A DNA stretch of 64,000 nucleotides, from NCBI GenBank assembly GCA_004193285.1, contig SECP01000002.1:1-64000 (forward strand). Reading direction: 5' to 3'. The stretch is from Myxococcales bacterium. GTDB taxonomy: Bacteria > Myxococcota_A > Polyangia > Polyangiales > Polyangiaceae. Both the position numbers and the translations under genes were made by a program. A model generated the notes under the pieces. It did not search any database and had not been told where the DNA came from. It saw nothing but the letters and a program-made list of their open reading frames with translations. Positions 1 to 9,136 of the stretch are shown in pieces (position 1 is the first letter of the stretch; each line of letters opens with the position of its first letter).

Positions 1-117
1 CTTCTTCGACTGGACCTTCACGAGCGACGCCGTGAGCGTCGTCTTGCCGTGGTCGATGTGACCGATGGTCCCAACGTTGACGTGCGGCTTAGAACGAACG
101 AATTTCTCTTTGGCCAT
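1..117 (-). CDS. tuf: Elongation factor Tu, N-terminal fragment (cut by window edge)
   Basis: This is the first 39 codons of EF-Tu, the GTPase that brings aminoacyl-tRNA to the ribosome. The translation starts [20 protein letters not shown] and continues into the G1 P-loop GHIDHGKTT, which identifies the family. The ATG lies 28 bp downstream of the fusA stop on the same strand, so it is the last visible gene of the rpsL-rpsG-fusA-tuf str operon. The rest of the gene lies beyond position 1. Whether a second tuf copy exists elsewhere cannot be judged here. Confidence 0.97.
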   Translation of the reverse strand, partial: MAKEKFVRSKPHVNVGTIGHIDHGKTTLTASLVKVQSKK

Positions 118-145
118 TGGACTAGTCCCTCGTTAGCTTCCTTGA

Positions 146-2266
146 TTACCCGCGAACTCTCGCGACGATTTCTTCCTGAACCGCGGTCGGTACCGCTTCG
201 TACTTGGCGAACTGCATGCTGTACGCGGCGCGGCCCTGAGTCTTGCTGCGTAGGTCCGTCGCGTAGCCGAACATGGTCGCGAGCGGTACCTCTGCGGTGA
301 TGACCTGCGTGTTCTTGCCACGCTGGCTCATCCCCAAGATCTTGCCTCGGCGCGAGTTGAGGTCGCCGATGACGTCACCCATGTTGGTGTCGGGCGTCAC
401 GACCTCTACCGCCATCACCGGCTCGAGCAGGTGGATGCCGGCGTCCTTCGCGCCATCCTGAAAGGCCATGCTCCCCGCGACCTCGAAGGCCGGCCCGGAC
501 GAGTCCACCTCGTGGTAGCTGCCGTCGAGCAGCTTCACGTGCACGTCCAGCACCTGGTAGCCGGCGAGCACACCGCGGAAGGTGGCGTCTTTGATGCCCT
601 TCTCGACCGAAGGAATGAACTCCTTCGGGATCAGGCCGCCCACGGTGGCGTTCTCGAACTTGAAGCCGGAGCCGCGCTCGCCGGGAGCGAGCTCGATGAC
701 CACGTGACCGTATTGGCCGTGACCGCCGGACTGACGGATGAACTTGCCCTCGGCCTTCACCGTCTTGGCGATCGCTTCGCGGTACGCGACCTCGGGCTTG
801 CCGACGTTGGCTTCGACGTTGAACTCGCGCTTCAGGCGGTCCACCAGGATTTCGAGGTGGAGCTCGCCCATGCCGGCGATGATGGTCTGGCCCGTCTCGT
901 CGTTCGTGAAGGTGCGGAAGGACGGGTCCTCTTGCGCCAGCTTTTGCAGGCTCATCCCGAGCTTGTCGAGATCGGCTTGCGTGCGCGGCTCGATCGCAAT
1001 CGAGATCACCGGCTCCGGGAAGATCATCTTCTCGAGCACGATCGGGTGCTTCTCGTCGCAAAGCGTGTCGCCGGTGCGCGTCTCGCGCAGACCGACGGCG
1101 GCGTAGATGTTACCGGCCTCGCACTCCTTGAGCTCCTCGCGCTTGTTCGCGTGCATGCGCAGGATGCGGCCGAGACGCTCGCGCTTGCCGCGCGCCGTGT
1201 TCATCACCGCGGTTCCGCTCGTGAGCGCTCCGGAGTAGACGCGGAAGAAGGTGAGGTTGCCGACGAACGGGTCGTTCAGGATCTTGAACGCCAGCGCCGC
1301 GAACGGCTCTTTGTCGTCCGCCTTGCGCTCTTCCACCTTGGATTCGTCCTTGGGGTGGACGCCGGTGACGGGCGGGATGTCCAGCGGCGACGGTAGGAAG
1401 TTCACCACCGCGTCCAGCAAGAGCTGCACGCCCTTGTTCTTGAAGGCGGAGCCGCACAGGACGGGAACGAACTTGAAGGTGCAGGTCGCCTTGCGTACCG
1501 CGGCGTAGATTTGGTCCGGAGTCACCTCGTCGGCCTTGCCGTCGAGGAACTTCTCCATGATGACCTCGTCCATGTCCGCGCAGGCTTCGATCAGCTTCTC
1601 GCGCAGCTCCACGCACTGATCCTGGAGATCAGCCGGGATCGGCTCCCAGGTGTACTTCGCACCCAGCGAGTCGTCCTGGAACATCGCGGCCTGCATCTTG
1701 ATCAGGTCCACGATGCCCTTGTGCTGGTCTTCTTGACCGACGGGCCACTGGACGGGCACCGGGACGACGCCCAGGCGCTCGCGCATGCTGTCCAGGTTCA
1801 TCTGGAAGTCCGCGCCGACTTTGTCGAGCTTGTTGACGAAGGCGATCCGAGGGACGTTGTACTTGTCCGCCTGACGCCACACCGTCTCGCTCTGCGGCTC
1901 CACGCCGTTGCCGCCGTCGAACACCGCGACCGCGCCGTCCAGCACCCGCAGGCTGCGCTCCACCTCGATGGTGAAGTCCACGTGGCCAGGCGTGTCGATG
2001 ATGTTGATGCGGTGGCGCTTGCCTTCGTTCGGACCGAACGCAGGTGCCCAAAAGCAGTTCGTCGCCGCGCTGGTGATGGTGATGCCGCGCTCTTGCTCCT
2101 GCGGCATGTAGTCCATCGTCGCGGCGCCGTCGTGCACCTCACCGATTTTGTGGGTGACGCCGGTGTAATAGAGGATGCGCTCGGTGACCGTGGTCTTGCC
2201 CGCGTCGATGTGCGCCATGATCCCGATGTTTCGGGTGCGCTCGAGGCTGATTTCGCGGGCGGCCAT
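146..2266 (-). CDS. fusA: Elongation factor G
   Basis: This encodes the translocation GTPase EF-G of about 706 residues, the usual length. The start chosen is the ATG of [15 protein letters not shown], because all family members begin just before the G1 motif AHIDAGKTT; a longer frame to 2338 adds unrelated residues. Further G motifs are seen (DTPGHVDF as G3, NKLDKVG as G4), then the beta-barrel and the C-terminal domains, with [12 protein letters not shown] near the end. It sits between rpsG and tuf in the conserved str operon order. The 245-bp gap from rpsG is longer than the others and contains a hairpin. No strong Shine-Dalgarno sequence is visible before the ATG. Confidence 0.98.
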   Translation of the reverse strand: MAAREISLERTRNIGIMAHIDAGKTTVTERILYYTGVTHKIGEVHDGAATMDYMPQEQERGITITSAATNCFWAPAFGPNEGKRHRINIIDTPGHVDFTIEVERSLRVLDGAVAVFDGGNGVEPQSETVWRQADKYNVPRIAFVNKLDKVGADFQMNLDSMRERLGVVPVPVQWPVGQEDQHKGIVDLIKMQAAMFQDDSLGAKYTWEPIPADLQDQCVELREKLIEACADMDEVIMEKFLDGKADEVTPDQIYAAVRKATCTFKFVPVLCGSAFKNKGVQLLLDAVVNFLPSPLDIPPVTGVHPKDESKVEERKADDKEPFAALAFKILNDPFVGNLTFFRVYSGALTSGTAVMNTARGKRERLGRILRMHANKREELKECEAGNIYAAVGLRETRTGDTLCDEKHPIVLEKMIFPEPVISIAIEPRTQADLDKLGMSLQKLAQEDPSFRTFTNDETGQTIIAGMGELHLEILVDRLKREFNVEANVGKPEVAYREAIAKTVKAEGKFIRQSGGHGQYGHVVIELAPGERGSGFKFENATVGGLIPKEFIPSVEKGIKDATFRGVLAGYQVLDVHVKLLDGSYHEVDSSGPAFEVAGSMAFQDGAKDAGIHLLEPVMAVEVVTPDTNMGDVIGDLNSRRGKILGMSQRGKNTQVITAEVPLATMFGYATDLRSKTQGRAAYSMQFAKYEAVPTAVQEEIVARVRG

Positions 2267-2328
2267 GGTGGTTCGGGGTTCTGAAGGTGGCTTTGGACCT
2301 TGGACGGACGAAACCCCTCCCAGCCCTA

Positions 2329-2348
2329 GCTCCCCCAATTCGGGGAGC
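2329..2348 (-). other. Hairpin in the rpsG-fusA intergenic region
   Basis: Positions 2329-2335 (GCTCCCC) and 2342-2348 (GGGGAGC) are perfect complements around a 6-nt loop. There is no T-tract, so it is not an obvious intrinsic terminator. It lies about 60 nt before the fusA ATG and could be a processing or translational control element. Function is inferred only from position. Confidence 0.4.
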
Positions 2349-2511
2349 CGTATGTGCCGGAAGGGGTTCGGGGTGCGACGAGTACCGCTGCCTAAGGCAA
2401 GCGGGACGCCAGCGAATTGCCGTGTCTACGCGCAACCCGATCCTATGTGGTCGTCAGCATGCTTCCGTGAACCGAGCTCCTTCGGGGCTTAGCGTCCTTG
2501 GGGGAAACCGC

Positions 2512-2982
2512 TCACCAGCGGTAGTGGGCGAACGCCTTGTTGGCGTCGGCCATCTTGTGGGTGTCGTCCTTCTTCTTCACGGCGTTGCCGCGAAGCTGAG
2601 CGGCGTCCACCAGCTCGGCCGCGAGACGCTCGCGCATCGTCTTCTCGCCGCGGTCGCGGGAGTAGTTGACGAGCCAGCGCATGGCCAGGGCGACGCGGCG
2701 CTCCGGACGAACTTCCACCGGAACCTGGTAAGTGGCACCACCGACGCGGCGGCTCTTCACTTCCAGCTTGGGCTTGATGTTGTCCAGGGCCTTGCGGAAG
2801 ATCTCCAAGGGGTCCTCCTTGAAGCGAGCCTGGATGATGTCGAAGGCGCCGTAGATGATGCCTTCGGCCGTGGGCTTCTTGCCGCCGAGCATCAAGGAGT
2901 TCGTGAACTTTGCCACGAGCTTGTCCTTGTACTTGGGGTCCGGGGTGATCTTGCGCTTCGGTACGTCGCGTCGACGGGGCAT
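2512..2982 (-). CDS. rpsG: 30S ribosomal protein S7
   Basis: This encodes ribosomal protein S7 (156 residues, the normal length), a primary 16S rRNA-binding protein of the small-subunit head. The family start [16 protein letters not shown] and the internal [17 protein letters not shown] are diagnostic. The C-terminus ends [15 protein letters not shown], as expected. The gene starts 13 nt after the rpsL stop and is almost certainly cotranscribed with it. In many bacteria S7 is the translational repressor of this operon, but no S7 target structure was identified here. Confidence 0.98.
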   Translation of the reverse strand: MPRRRDVPKRKITPDPKYKDKLVAKFTNSLMLGGKKPTAEGIIYGAFDIIQARFKEDPLEIFRKALDNIKPKLEVKSRRVGGATYQVPVEVRPERRVALAMRWLVNYSRDRGEKTMRERLAAELVDAAQLRGNAVKKKDDTHKMADANKAFAHYRW

Positions 2983-2995
2983 CTGCGTCTTCCTC

Positions 2996-3394
2996 TTATT
3001 GCTTCGGACGCTTCACGCCGTACTTGGAGCGCGAGCGGTTACGGTTGGCCTTGTTCGTAGAGCTGGGGCCGGAGGCGCCGGAGGCGTCCAGCGTGCCGCG
3101 AACGACGTGGTAGCGAACGCCCGGGAGGTCCTTCACGCGACCGCCGCGGATGAGCACCACGCTGTGCTCCTGGAGGTTGTGACCCTCACCCGGGATGTAG
3201 CTGATAACTTCCATGCTGTTCGTCAGGCGAACGCGGCACACCTTGCGGAGAGCCGAGTTCGGCTTCTTCGGCGTCACGGTGTAGACGCGGAGGCAAACGC
3301 CGCGCTTCTGCGGGCACGAACGGAGTGCGGGAGAAGCGGTACGCGTAATGAGCGCTTCGCGTCCCTGTCGAATGAGCTGCTGGATCGTAGGCAT
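2996..3394 (-). CDS. rpsL: 30S ribosomal protein S12 with an 8-residue insertion near the C-terminus
   Basis: This encodes ribosomal protein S12, a decoding-site protein. The start is the ATG of [13 protein letters not shown]; the longer frame upstream is non-homologous. The loops [11 protein letters not shown] and [13 protein letters not shown] are intact, so the lysines that change in streptomycin-resistant mutants are wild-type. The protein is 132 residues instead of the usual 123-125. The extra residues lie between RGTLD and [10 protein letters not shown], where this protein has a Ser/Asn/Lys/Arg-rich stretch ([11 protein letters not shown]). It is the first gene of the str operon and has no obvious Shine-Dalgarno sequence. 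Confidence 0.97.
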   Translation of the reverse strand: MPTIQQLIRQGREALITRTASPALRSCPQKRGVCLRVYTVTPKKPNSALRKVCRVRLTNSMEVISYIPGEGHNLQEHSVVLIRGGRVKDLPGVRYHVVRGTLDASGASGPSSTNKANRNRSRSKYGVKRPKQ

Positions 3395-3414
3395 AGAGTT
3401 TTTAGGGGACCGGG

Positions 3415-3442
3415 AGGGTAGCCGGGGGCCTTCGGGAGTCAA
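3415..3442 (-). promoter_or_regulatory. Likely housekeeping-sigma promoter of the str operon
   Basis: Reading the minus strand, TTGACT (3442-3437) is followed after 16 nt by TACCCT (3420-3415), a -35/-10 pair with a near-consensus -35 and the key first, second and last bases of the -10. Transcription would start near 3408, about 14 nt before the rpsL ATG. No competing motif was seen between 3395 and 3592. Confidence 0.6.
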
Positions 3443-3592
3443 GCCAGAACCTGCGTGCAGGCACCGCCTCGACTGCATCTGGCGAGCGGAACGATGTGAT
3501 CCGCCTTACCGGGGGGCGCCTCCTAGCATCCATTCTGGCGGCGATCGACTTTCTCCGTCGATTTTGCTCGCGATAGTTGTAAATACCCGAAT

Positions 3593-4438
3593 TTATTGAT
3601 CTTCGATCGACGACAAAAGTGCCGGCCATTCCGCCTGAACCAAGGCCGCGACTGGCTCGTCGTAGGTGTGCCCGGCTTTGACGTCGGCCACCACAGTAGA
3701 GGAGAGGCCCGCGCGCTGGAAGAGGGGGCCCACTTGGTACCGGTAGGCGTTGCGGCAGTCGGTCTGGCCGCAAGCGAAGAGGACGCGGCGCACGCGGGGC
3801 AAGAGCGCTTTGGCTTTGCCCGCCGTCCACCCCTTGTACCCGCCCTCGACCAGCACTGCGGCTCCGACCTCCAGCGCCGGATCCTGAATCAGGCCCGCAC
3901 CCAAGATCGCCCCGAGCGAGAAGCCCGTAAACACGACGGGCCCTGGGCGGACGTGCTCCGGGTACCGCGCCCGCACGGCCGCGATGGCCGCCACGAGCTC
4001 GGCCTTGGTTTTGGCGAGTGAGCTCCACTCCCAGCGGTCCAGCTCCCTGGGCACGTCTCGCCGCGGCACGCCGCGCGGACAGAGCACGAACGTTTCACCG
4101 CGGGTGATGCGGCGCCACACGTCGCATTGCCACTCGGGTCGATCGAAGTTGCCGTGCAGCGCGAGCACGAGCGTGCGCGGCTTGGTCGCGCCGAGCGGCA
4201 CGGAGACGACCGCTTCACCGAAGCCCGGCACCGGTAGGGCGACGAGCGGCGTGCCGACGAGCGGCGGAAGGGAGCTCGGGAGCGGCGCCGCGCTGGCCGC
4301 CGCAAGCAGCGGCGCGCTTCTCGTCTCTGCCTCTGTCTTTATCTCTGGCCGGGCCGGCGCGGGCTCCGGGCGAGTGCGACACGCGAGGAGCGTCAACGAC
4401 GCGGCGGCACAAATCGCGAATCGTCTTCGAGCAGCCAT
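3593..4438 (-). CDS. Alpha/beta-hydrolase lipoprotein with intact Ser-Asp-His triad
   Basis: This is a 281-residue predicted lipoprotein: an N-terminal signal with lipobox LLAC (Cys20), a Pro/Ala-rich spacer, then an alpha/beta-hydrolase fold. LALHGNFDRPEWQC gives the oxyanion-hole region, GFSLG the nucleophile elbow (Ser174), CGQTDC a plausible acid (Asp227) and AGHTYDEP the catalytic histidine (His257). The substrate is unknown; the fold resembles carboxylesterases and PHB-depolymerase-like enzymes. Its start overlaps the 3' end of the upstream paralogue at 4393-5157 by 46 bp, so the two are cotranscribed tandem duplicates, of which only this one keeps the triad. Confidence 0.8.
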   Translation of the reverse strand: MAARRRFAICAAASLTLLACRTRPEPAPARPEIKTEAETRSAPLLAAASAAPLPSSLPPLVGTPLVALPVPGFGEAVVSVPLGATKPRTLVLALHGNFDRPEWQCDVWRRITRGETFVLCPRGVPRRDVPRELDRWEWSSLAKTKAELVAAIAAVRARYPEHVRPGPVVFTGFSLGAILGAGLIQDPALEVGAAVLVEGGYKGWTAGKAKALLPRVRRVLFACGQTDCRNAYRYQVGPLFQRAGLSSTVVADVKAGHTYDEPVAALVQAEWPALLSSIEDQ

Positions 4439-5157
4439 GGCATCTCTCCCTTCAAGGCATCCGTGAAAGGCTGATCCAAGAACGGCCCTACGTCACGCAA
4501 GACCGACTTTGCCTGCACGCCGCCGCGCTGGAGGAGCACGGCACGCTCCGCGCCGCGCTCGTCGCATGGCTTGGTCGCGCAAAAGAAGAGCACCCGTTTG
4601 CCCCCGCGCTCCGCAAAGATCTTGCTCGCGGTGGAAGAGAAAGCAGTCGGGTCGCCGTTCACCAGCGCGACCCGCGCGAAGAAGCTCGGCTCTTGCCGCG
4701 CGAGCTCAGCGGCGATGGCCGCGCCCTCGCCGTAACCGACGAGGGCGATCGCTCCCTTCGCTACGTGCGCGCCGAAACGGGCCTTGAGCGCGGCGAGCGC
4801 GGCGCGCAGCTCGGCAGCGCTGTCATCGAAGCTGCCCCAACCGTGCAGACCGCCGCCCGCCGCTTGGCCCGCCGGGCAGAGCACGAATGGCCGTGCGCCG
4901 AAGACCCCGCGGAAGCTCCCGCACTGCCACTCCGCTCTGTCGCTCTGCCCATGCAGCACGACCACGATGGGTCGCGCGCTCGTGGCGCCGAGCGGCACCG
5001 CCACCGACGCCGCCCCGAAGCCTTTGACTTCCAGGGGCACACGCCAGCTCGGCGCCGCCAGGGGCGCGAGCGCGCCCGCCTTCTTGGACGAACACGCAGG
5101 GAGCGCTAGCAAGGACCACGCGACGAGGAGCCCGGAGAGCTTGGCGAGCGCAGGCAC
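4393..5157 (-). CDS. Alpha/beta-hydrolase-like lipoprotein lacking the catalytic triad
   Basis: This is a 254-residue lipoprotein (lipobox LPAC, Cys22) that aligns along its length with the neighbour at 3593-4438: PLGATSARPIVVVLHGQSDRAEWQC here against PLGATKPRTLVLALHGNFDRPEWQC there. At each expected catalytic position it differs: GYGEG instead of GFSLG (Ser to Gly143), CATKPC instead of CGQTDC (Asp to Pro197) and VGPFLDQP instead of AGHTYDEP (His to Pro225). It is therefore probably a non-catalytic binding or scaffold paralogue, not a broken gene, since the frame is intact and the fold residues are kept. Confidence 0.75.
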   Translation of the reverse strand: MPALAKLSGLLVAWSLLALPACSSKKAGALAPLAAPSWRVPLEVKGFGAASVAVPLGATSARPIVVVLHGQSDRAEWQCGSFRGVFGARPFVLCPAGQAAGGGLHGWGSFDDSAAELRAALAALKARFGAHVAKGAIALVGYGEGAAIAAELARQEPSFFARVALVNGDPTAFSSTASKIFAERGGKRVLFFCATKPCDERGAERAVLLQRGGVQAKSVLRDVGPFLDQPFTDALKGEMPWLLEDDSRFVPPRR

Positions 5158-5303
5158 GATCCGGGGATACTGCCATAACGGAGCCGGGCTTGTCCGGACC
5201 GCACCGCTCGCGGCGCGCGCCCCCGGTGCGGCCGCGGTTTTACGCCACGCCTGTGCTGTCGCCTACCCTGTCGCCCGCGCGGGCGCGCTCGGTCCGCGCT
5301 CGC

Positions 5304-5588
5304 TCAGCGCGCGGAGAGCTGCGCCATTTTTAGCGCCGGCTCGGACGCGAGCGGCACGCACACCGCGCGCTCCAGCTCCATGAGGCGGGGCGCGCACGGC
5401 GTCTGCAGAGGTCGCGACTTCGGGGCCGCAAGCCTGAGCATGAACGAGCTGCCGAGAGCCAAGGTGGCCACGCCACCGAGGAGCGCGAGGGTCTTCGACG
5501 TTCGAGGCTGCATGACGGGCGAGCGTAGCCAGCGCGCCAGCCGGCGTGGCGACGACTGGGCAACGACTCCGGGTCGCTCGCGTGCCAA
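5304..5588 (-). CDS. Small hypothetical membrane-anchored protein
   Basis: This is a 94-codon frame with a basic N-terminus, one hydrophobic segment (TLALLGGVATLALGSSFML) and a short tail with two cysteines. It starts with TTG 16 nt after the acyl-CoA synthetase stop; an internal ATG at 5513 would give 69 residues that still include the membrane segment. No family is recognised. Support is the same-strand tight spacing and the sensible membrane topology. It could also be a chance frame. Confidence 0.4.
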   Translation of the reverse strand: MARERPGVVAQSSPRRLARWLRSPVMQPRTSKTLALLGGVATLALGSSFMLRLAAPKSRPLQTPCAPRLMELERAVCVPLASEPALKMAQLSAR

Positions 5589-5604
5589 GTCCGTGAGCCC
5601 CGCT

Positions 5605-7320
5605 TCAAAGTCGCTTTTTACCCGTCACGATGTCGCGGTAGGTTTCGGCCGAAAGGGGCTGATACGCGCCGTCCACCAGGGCCCAGGTTGGACCGGGAAC
5701 CTTCGCGGGGTCGACGCCCTCTTCGGCCCAAACGCGCCGCCTGAGCTTCAGCGAGCTCGTGCGCGAGAGCTCGGTCACGCGGCGCACGAAGCGAGGCAGC
5801 GCGGTGCGGGGAAGGCGTTCGCGCAAGGCCTCGAGCACTTGCGGGTCGAAGCTCGGCTCCGCCACCAGCACCGCGAGGCCGACTCGGCCGTCGTAGCCTG
5901 GAATCGCGAGACCGGTGACGAGCGCGTCGCGCACACCGGGCGTCACCAAGAGCTCACGTTCGACGGTCGCGATGGCGACGTTCTCGCCCCGAAAGCGGTA
6001 GCTGTCTCCGCCCCGCTCCATGAAGTAGTAGTAGCCCTCGCGGTCGCGCCGCAAGATGTCGTGGGTTCGGAAGAGCGCGTCCCCAGGCCGAAACGCGTCT
6101 CGAACCAGCCGCGCTTCGGTCGCGCCCTGGTCCACGTAGCCGTGGTACACGCCCAGCCCAGCCTTACGGGCGCGCACCAGCAGCTCGCCAGGCTCGCCGA
6201 CCTCGCACTCCACGAGGCGCCCCTTTGCATCCCGGAGCAGCTCCCCTTCGCCATCCAGGCGCGCCAGCTTGAGCCCGAACATCCAGGCGTACGGCAGGTT
6301 GCCCACGGAGCCCACGCGACCCGCCCAGTTGAGGATCCCGACCGGAGATTCCGTCGCGGCGTAAAACTCGCGCACCTGCTCCACCCCGAAGCGTTTCTGG
6401 AACCGCTCCCAGACGTCCGCGGCCATGCCGTTGCCCACCGCGACGCGCAGGCCGTGTTCGCGATCACGTGGTCCCTCCGGGGTTGCGAGTAGCAGGCGCG
6501 CCAAATCCCCTACGTAGAGCAGTGCGGTGGCGCCCGTGCGGCGCGCGACCGTCGTCAGCTCGCTCGCAGAGAAACGCCGCTCCAAGACGATGGGGGTTCC
6601 GGTGACGAGGCAGGCGCCGAGCCCCAGCATGAGCGGGCTACCGTGATGAAGCGGTAGGACGCAAAGGAGCTTGTCCGTGACTCGGAAGTCGAACAACGGC
6701 GCCCCGAACAAGCACGCGGCAGCGAGCACGCGCGAGTGCGGCAAGCGGCACGCTTTGGGCGAGCCCGTCGTGCCGGAAGTGAAGACCAAGGCAAAGTCGC
6801 AGCTCCCCCGCGCCGGGTCCAGCTGGAGCGGCGAGGCCGCTTCCCCGAACGGCGCTCCGCTCTCCGAGTCGAAGCTCGCGCTCGGAAGCGAGGTCGCGGC
6901 TTGTACCCCACCGAGCAGCTCCGACTCGCAAAGCACGAAGCGCGCTCCGGCGGCAGAGAGCGCTTCGCGCAGGGGAGCGCCGCCGAGCTCCGGATGGACG
7001 AGGGCGAGCGTGACGCCGCTTGCGGCTCCGCCCAGCAGAGCCGCGACGTACCCGACAGAGCTGCGTCCGACGAGCGCGACCACGTCGCCGCGGCGAGCGC
7101 CGAGCTCGGCCAGGCGTGCGGCTGCCGTTTGCGCAATCGCCGCGAGCTGCCGGTAGCCGAGCCGGCGTTCCCCCACCTCGAGCGCCAACGCCTCGGGCTG
7201 CTCCCGAGCTCGGCGTGCGAGCAAGTCCGCGAGCGTGACCTCGCCCGAGAATTGCCTCAGGAAGCTTCCGAGACCGTGCCGAGCCAGAGACGAAACGTAG
7301 CGGAGAGCGTCGAGGGCCAA
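5605..7320 (-). CDS. AMP-dependent acyl-CoA synthetase, FATP/long-chain type
   Basis: This 571-residue protein belongs to the ANL (acyl/aryl-CoA synthetase) superfamily. The AMP-binding loop FTSGTTGSPKA is at residues 180-190, the aromatic/acidic motif YAATESP follows, and the C-terminal part has GDSYRFRGENVA and a candidate adenylation lysine, Lys525, in SSLKLRRR. The GENVA region and the absence of an extended hinge resemble the fatty-acid transport/very-long-chain acyl-CoA synthetase group. It would activate a fatty acid to acyl-AMP and then acyl-CoA. The chain length cannot be inferred. The gene is isolated from other lipid genes here. Confidence 0.85.
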   Translation of the reverse strand: MALDALRYVSSLARHGLGSFLRQFSGEVTLADLLARRAREQPEALALEVGERRLGYRQLAAIAQTAAARLAELGARRGDVVALVGRSSVGYVAALLGGAASGVTLALVHPELGGAPLREALSAAGARFVLCESELLGGVQAATSLPSASFDSESGAPFGEAASPLQLDPARGSCDFALVFTSGTTGSPKACRLPHSRVLAAACLFGAPLFDFRVTDKLLCVLPLHHGSPLMLGLGACLVTGTPIVLERRFSASELTTVARRTGATALLYVGDLARLLLATPEGPRDREHGLRVAVGNGMAADVWERFQKRFGVEQVREFYAATESPVGILNWAGRVGSVGNLPYAWMFGLKLARLDGEGELLRDAKGRLVECEVGEPGELLVRARKAGLGVYHGYVDQGATEARLVRDAFRPGDALFRTHDILRRDREGYYYFMERGGDSYRFRGENVAIATVERELLVTPGVRDALVTGLAIPGYDGRVGLAVLVAEPSFDPQVLEALRERLPRTALPRFVRRVTELSRTSSLKLRRRVWAEEGVDPAKVPGPTWALVDGAYQPLSAETYRDIVTGKKRL

Positions 7321-7347
7321 CTCCGCCCGCTTAGCACGACCGCCGCG

Positions 7348-8061
7348 TCACGTCGGGTCGTCGCAGCCGAAGGTATCGCCCTCCGCCTCGATGCTTAGCG
7401 CCGGCGCGGAAAACAGGAACCCGCACGCATCCGTGAAGCTCCAGGCGCCGAACCTCCAGGCGTTGGCGTAACGAGCGGCGTCCGGGAGGTCGATGAGAAA
7501 CTGACCGGCCGAGGGGGAGTAAGTGAAGGTAGCGTCACCTTCGCCGTCGCCGTTGTGATTCAAGGTGTCCTCCCAGGTAACGAACACCTGACCACTGAGC
7601 GGCTCGTGAAACGGAACCAGCGCGAAGCTCAGCTCCAAGTCGGCGCTGTCGTTCTTGTACGCTCGCGAGTTGTCCTGGCAGGAGAGAGTCGTCACGTCGT
7701 TCGGGATCGGCAGCGCTGGGCAGGCCGCGCAACCTTCCCCGGTTTCGTACTTTTTGGTGCCGCACGCGGAGGCTCCAGGTTCGATGGGCGCGCCCCCTCC
7801 GCCCGAAGCGCCCGCGGAGCTCGGCGCTCCAGCGGCGCCGCCAGCTACCGACGGCTCGCCGCCAGTGTCAGCCGTACCGCCGATGCCACCTTCACCGCCC
7901 GGCGCCCCGCTAGAGCCCGCTCCGCTCGCGGCCGGAGCGCCCGCATCTGCAGGGGCGCCGCCCGCCTCCTCGAGAGGCGGCGGCGTCTTGTCGTCGTCAG
8001 CGCCGCACGCGACGGCGAGCCCCAAACCACAGGCAAAGAGAGCGATGAAGCGCGAGGTCAT
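7348..8061 (-). CDS. Hypothetical surface lipoprotein with Gly/Ala-rich linker
   Basis: This 237-residue protein begins with a lipoprotein signal (lipobox AVAC, Cys19), followed by a linker of about 75 residues made almost only of Gly, Ala, Ser and Pro, and then a compact C-terminal domain with paired cysteines (GCAACPALP). This linker design recurs in three other lipoproteins of the window. The C-terminal domain is not recognised; it contains a beta-rich stretch with aromatic residues (ARYANAWRFGAWSF). It is probably displayed on the cell surface. It lies downstream of the Cys-rich lipoprotein on the same strand. Confidence 0.7.
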   Translation of the reverse strand: MTSRFIALFACGLGLAVACGADDDKTPPPLEEAGGAPADAGAPAASGAGSSGAPGGEGGIGGTADTGGEPSVAGGAAGAPSSAGASGGGGAPIEPGASACGTKKYETGEGCAACPALPIPNDVTTLSCQDNSRAYKNDSADLELSFALVPFHEPLSGQVFVTWEDTLNHNGDGEGDATFTYSPSAGQFLIDLPDAARYANAWRFGAWSFTDACGFLFSAPALSIEAEGDTFGCDDPT

Positions 8062-8188
8062 GCCCGGTGAGTAAAAACCGAGCTGCGCCCCGCATCAACC
8101 CGGACAGTTACTTTTCGTCGTCGGCACGCCGCTCGCTCAAAGTTTCCAAAATGAGTCACAACCGAAGACTCGCCCGCGCTCGCCCCCA

Positions 8189-9100
8189 TCACTGGCACTT
8201 GTTCGGCGTGTCGCCCAGCTCGCAATCGCTAGCGCTGCAGCACACGCCGCCGCCGCACGCGCTGCCGCTGCAGCTCACGCTGCACTCGTCGCCGCTACAC
8301 GTCACCTTCCCCGGGCAAGCTCCCGGACCGCAGGTGATGGCCGTCGTCGCGGCGGCGTTGCTCTCGACGGAGTTCTGACAAGAGGGCATGCCGCTACAGC
8401 CGATGATGCAGTCGCGCGTGTCCTCGCCGCAGCTCACTTTGCCGGGGCAGCTGTTGGTTCCGGTGCACAGCAAGTGGCAGCTCTCCGCCTCGCACTGCAC
8501 CTCGCTCATGCACGAGCCCTGCTGCTCACACGTTACCTCGCACTCGGCGCCTGCACAGGCCACGTTGCCGGCGCAAGCGTTGATGCCGCTACAGTTGACC
8601 CGGCAGCTCTCCGCTTGCCGACACTCCACACCGCTCGGGCAGGAGTTGCTAGCGGCGCACTCTACGGCGCACGGAACGCCGGCCGGGCACATGACCTTGG
8701 CGCTACACGGGTTCCGCTCGTCGCACAGGATGACGCAGGTGCTACCGTCGCATTCGCCGATGCCCGCGCACGCCTCCGCGCAGTCTTCGGGCGTGGCGAG
8801 GGGCGCACCGCCGCTGCTGGCTCCGCCGCCTCCCGTCGCTCCCGTTCCTGCCGTCCCTCCTGTCCCCGCCCCCGGGGCGCTGGCGGCTCCCGCGTCCGCT
8901 TTCGTTCCGCCCATGACCGCGTTCGTGCCGGCGGCGCTGCCGGTGCCGCCGAGATTGGCGACTCCTGCCGCGGTGAGCGCGCTGCTGCCGCCGTCCGCCT
9001 CGAACAGGTCGCTAGGGGCGGGGCCGGTGCACGCCGCGACCGCAAACAAGGCCAGGCTGGCGCCGAGCCAGCGCCCTCCGGCGTGAAACCGTTCTCGCAT
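8189..9100 (-). CDS. Cysteine-rich repeat lipoprotein
   Basis: This is a 303-residue predicted lipoprotein (AVAAC, Cys24) with a Gly/Ala/Thr linker to about residue 100. It is followed by roughly seven degenerate modules of 21-23 residues, each with about four cysteines in the pattern C-x3-C-x5-C-x5-C (for example SCRVNCSGINACAGNVAC). The modules suggest a disulfide-stacked solenoid outside the cell. No enzymatic motif is visible. The function is unknown; an adhesive or structural role is only inference. It is divergent from astB, with 36 bp between the two starts. Confidence 0.75.
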   Translation of the reverse strand: MRERFHAGGRWLGASLALFAVAACTGPAPSDLFEADGGSSALTAAGVANLGGTGSAAGTNAVMGGTKADAGAASAPGAGTGGTAGTGATGGGGASSGGAPLATPEDCAEACAGIGECDGSTCVILCDERNPCSAKVMCPAGVPCAVECAASNSCPSGVECRQAESCRVNCSGINACAGNVACAGAECEVTCEQQGSCMSEVQCEAESCHLLCTGTNSCPGKVSCGEDTRDCIIGCSGMPSCQNSVESNAAATTAITCGPGACPGKVTCSGDECSVSCSGSACGGGVCCSASDCELGDTPNKCQ

Positions 9101-9136
9101 CCTGCGCGAGTCTAGCCCGAAACGGAGCTATATTGG

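Noticed and set aside
375..1061. Long frames overlapping fusA, adhC, the MoxR gene and other clear genes in other phases
   Set aside because: They are Arg/Ala/Gly-rich mirror frames expected in very GC-rich coding DNA, without motifs, and conflict with well-supported genes.
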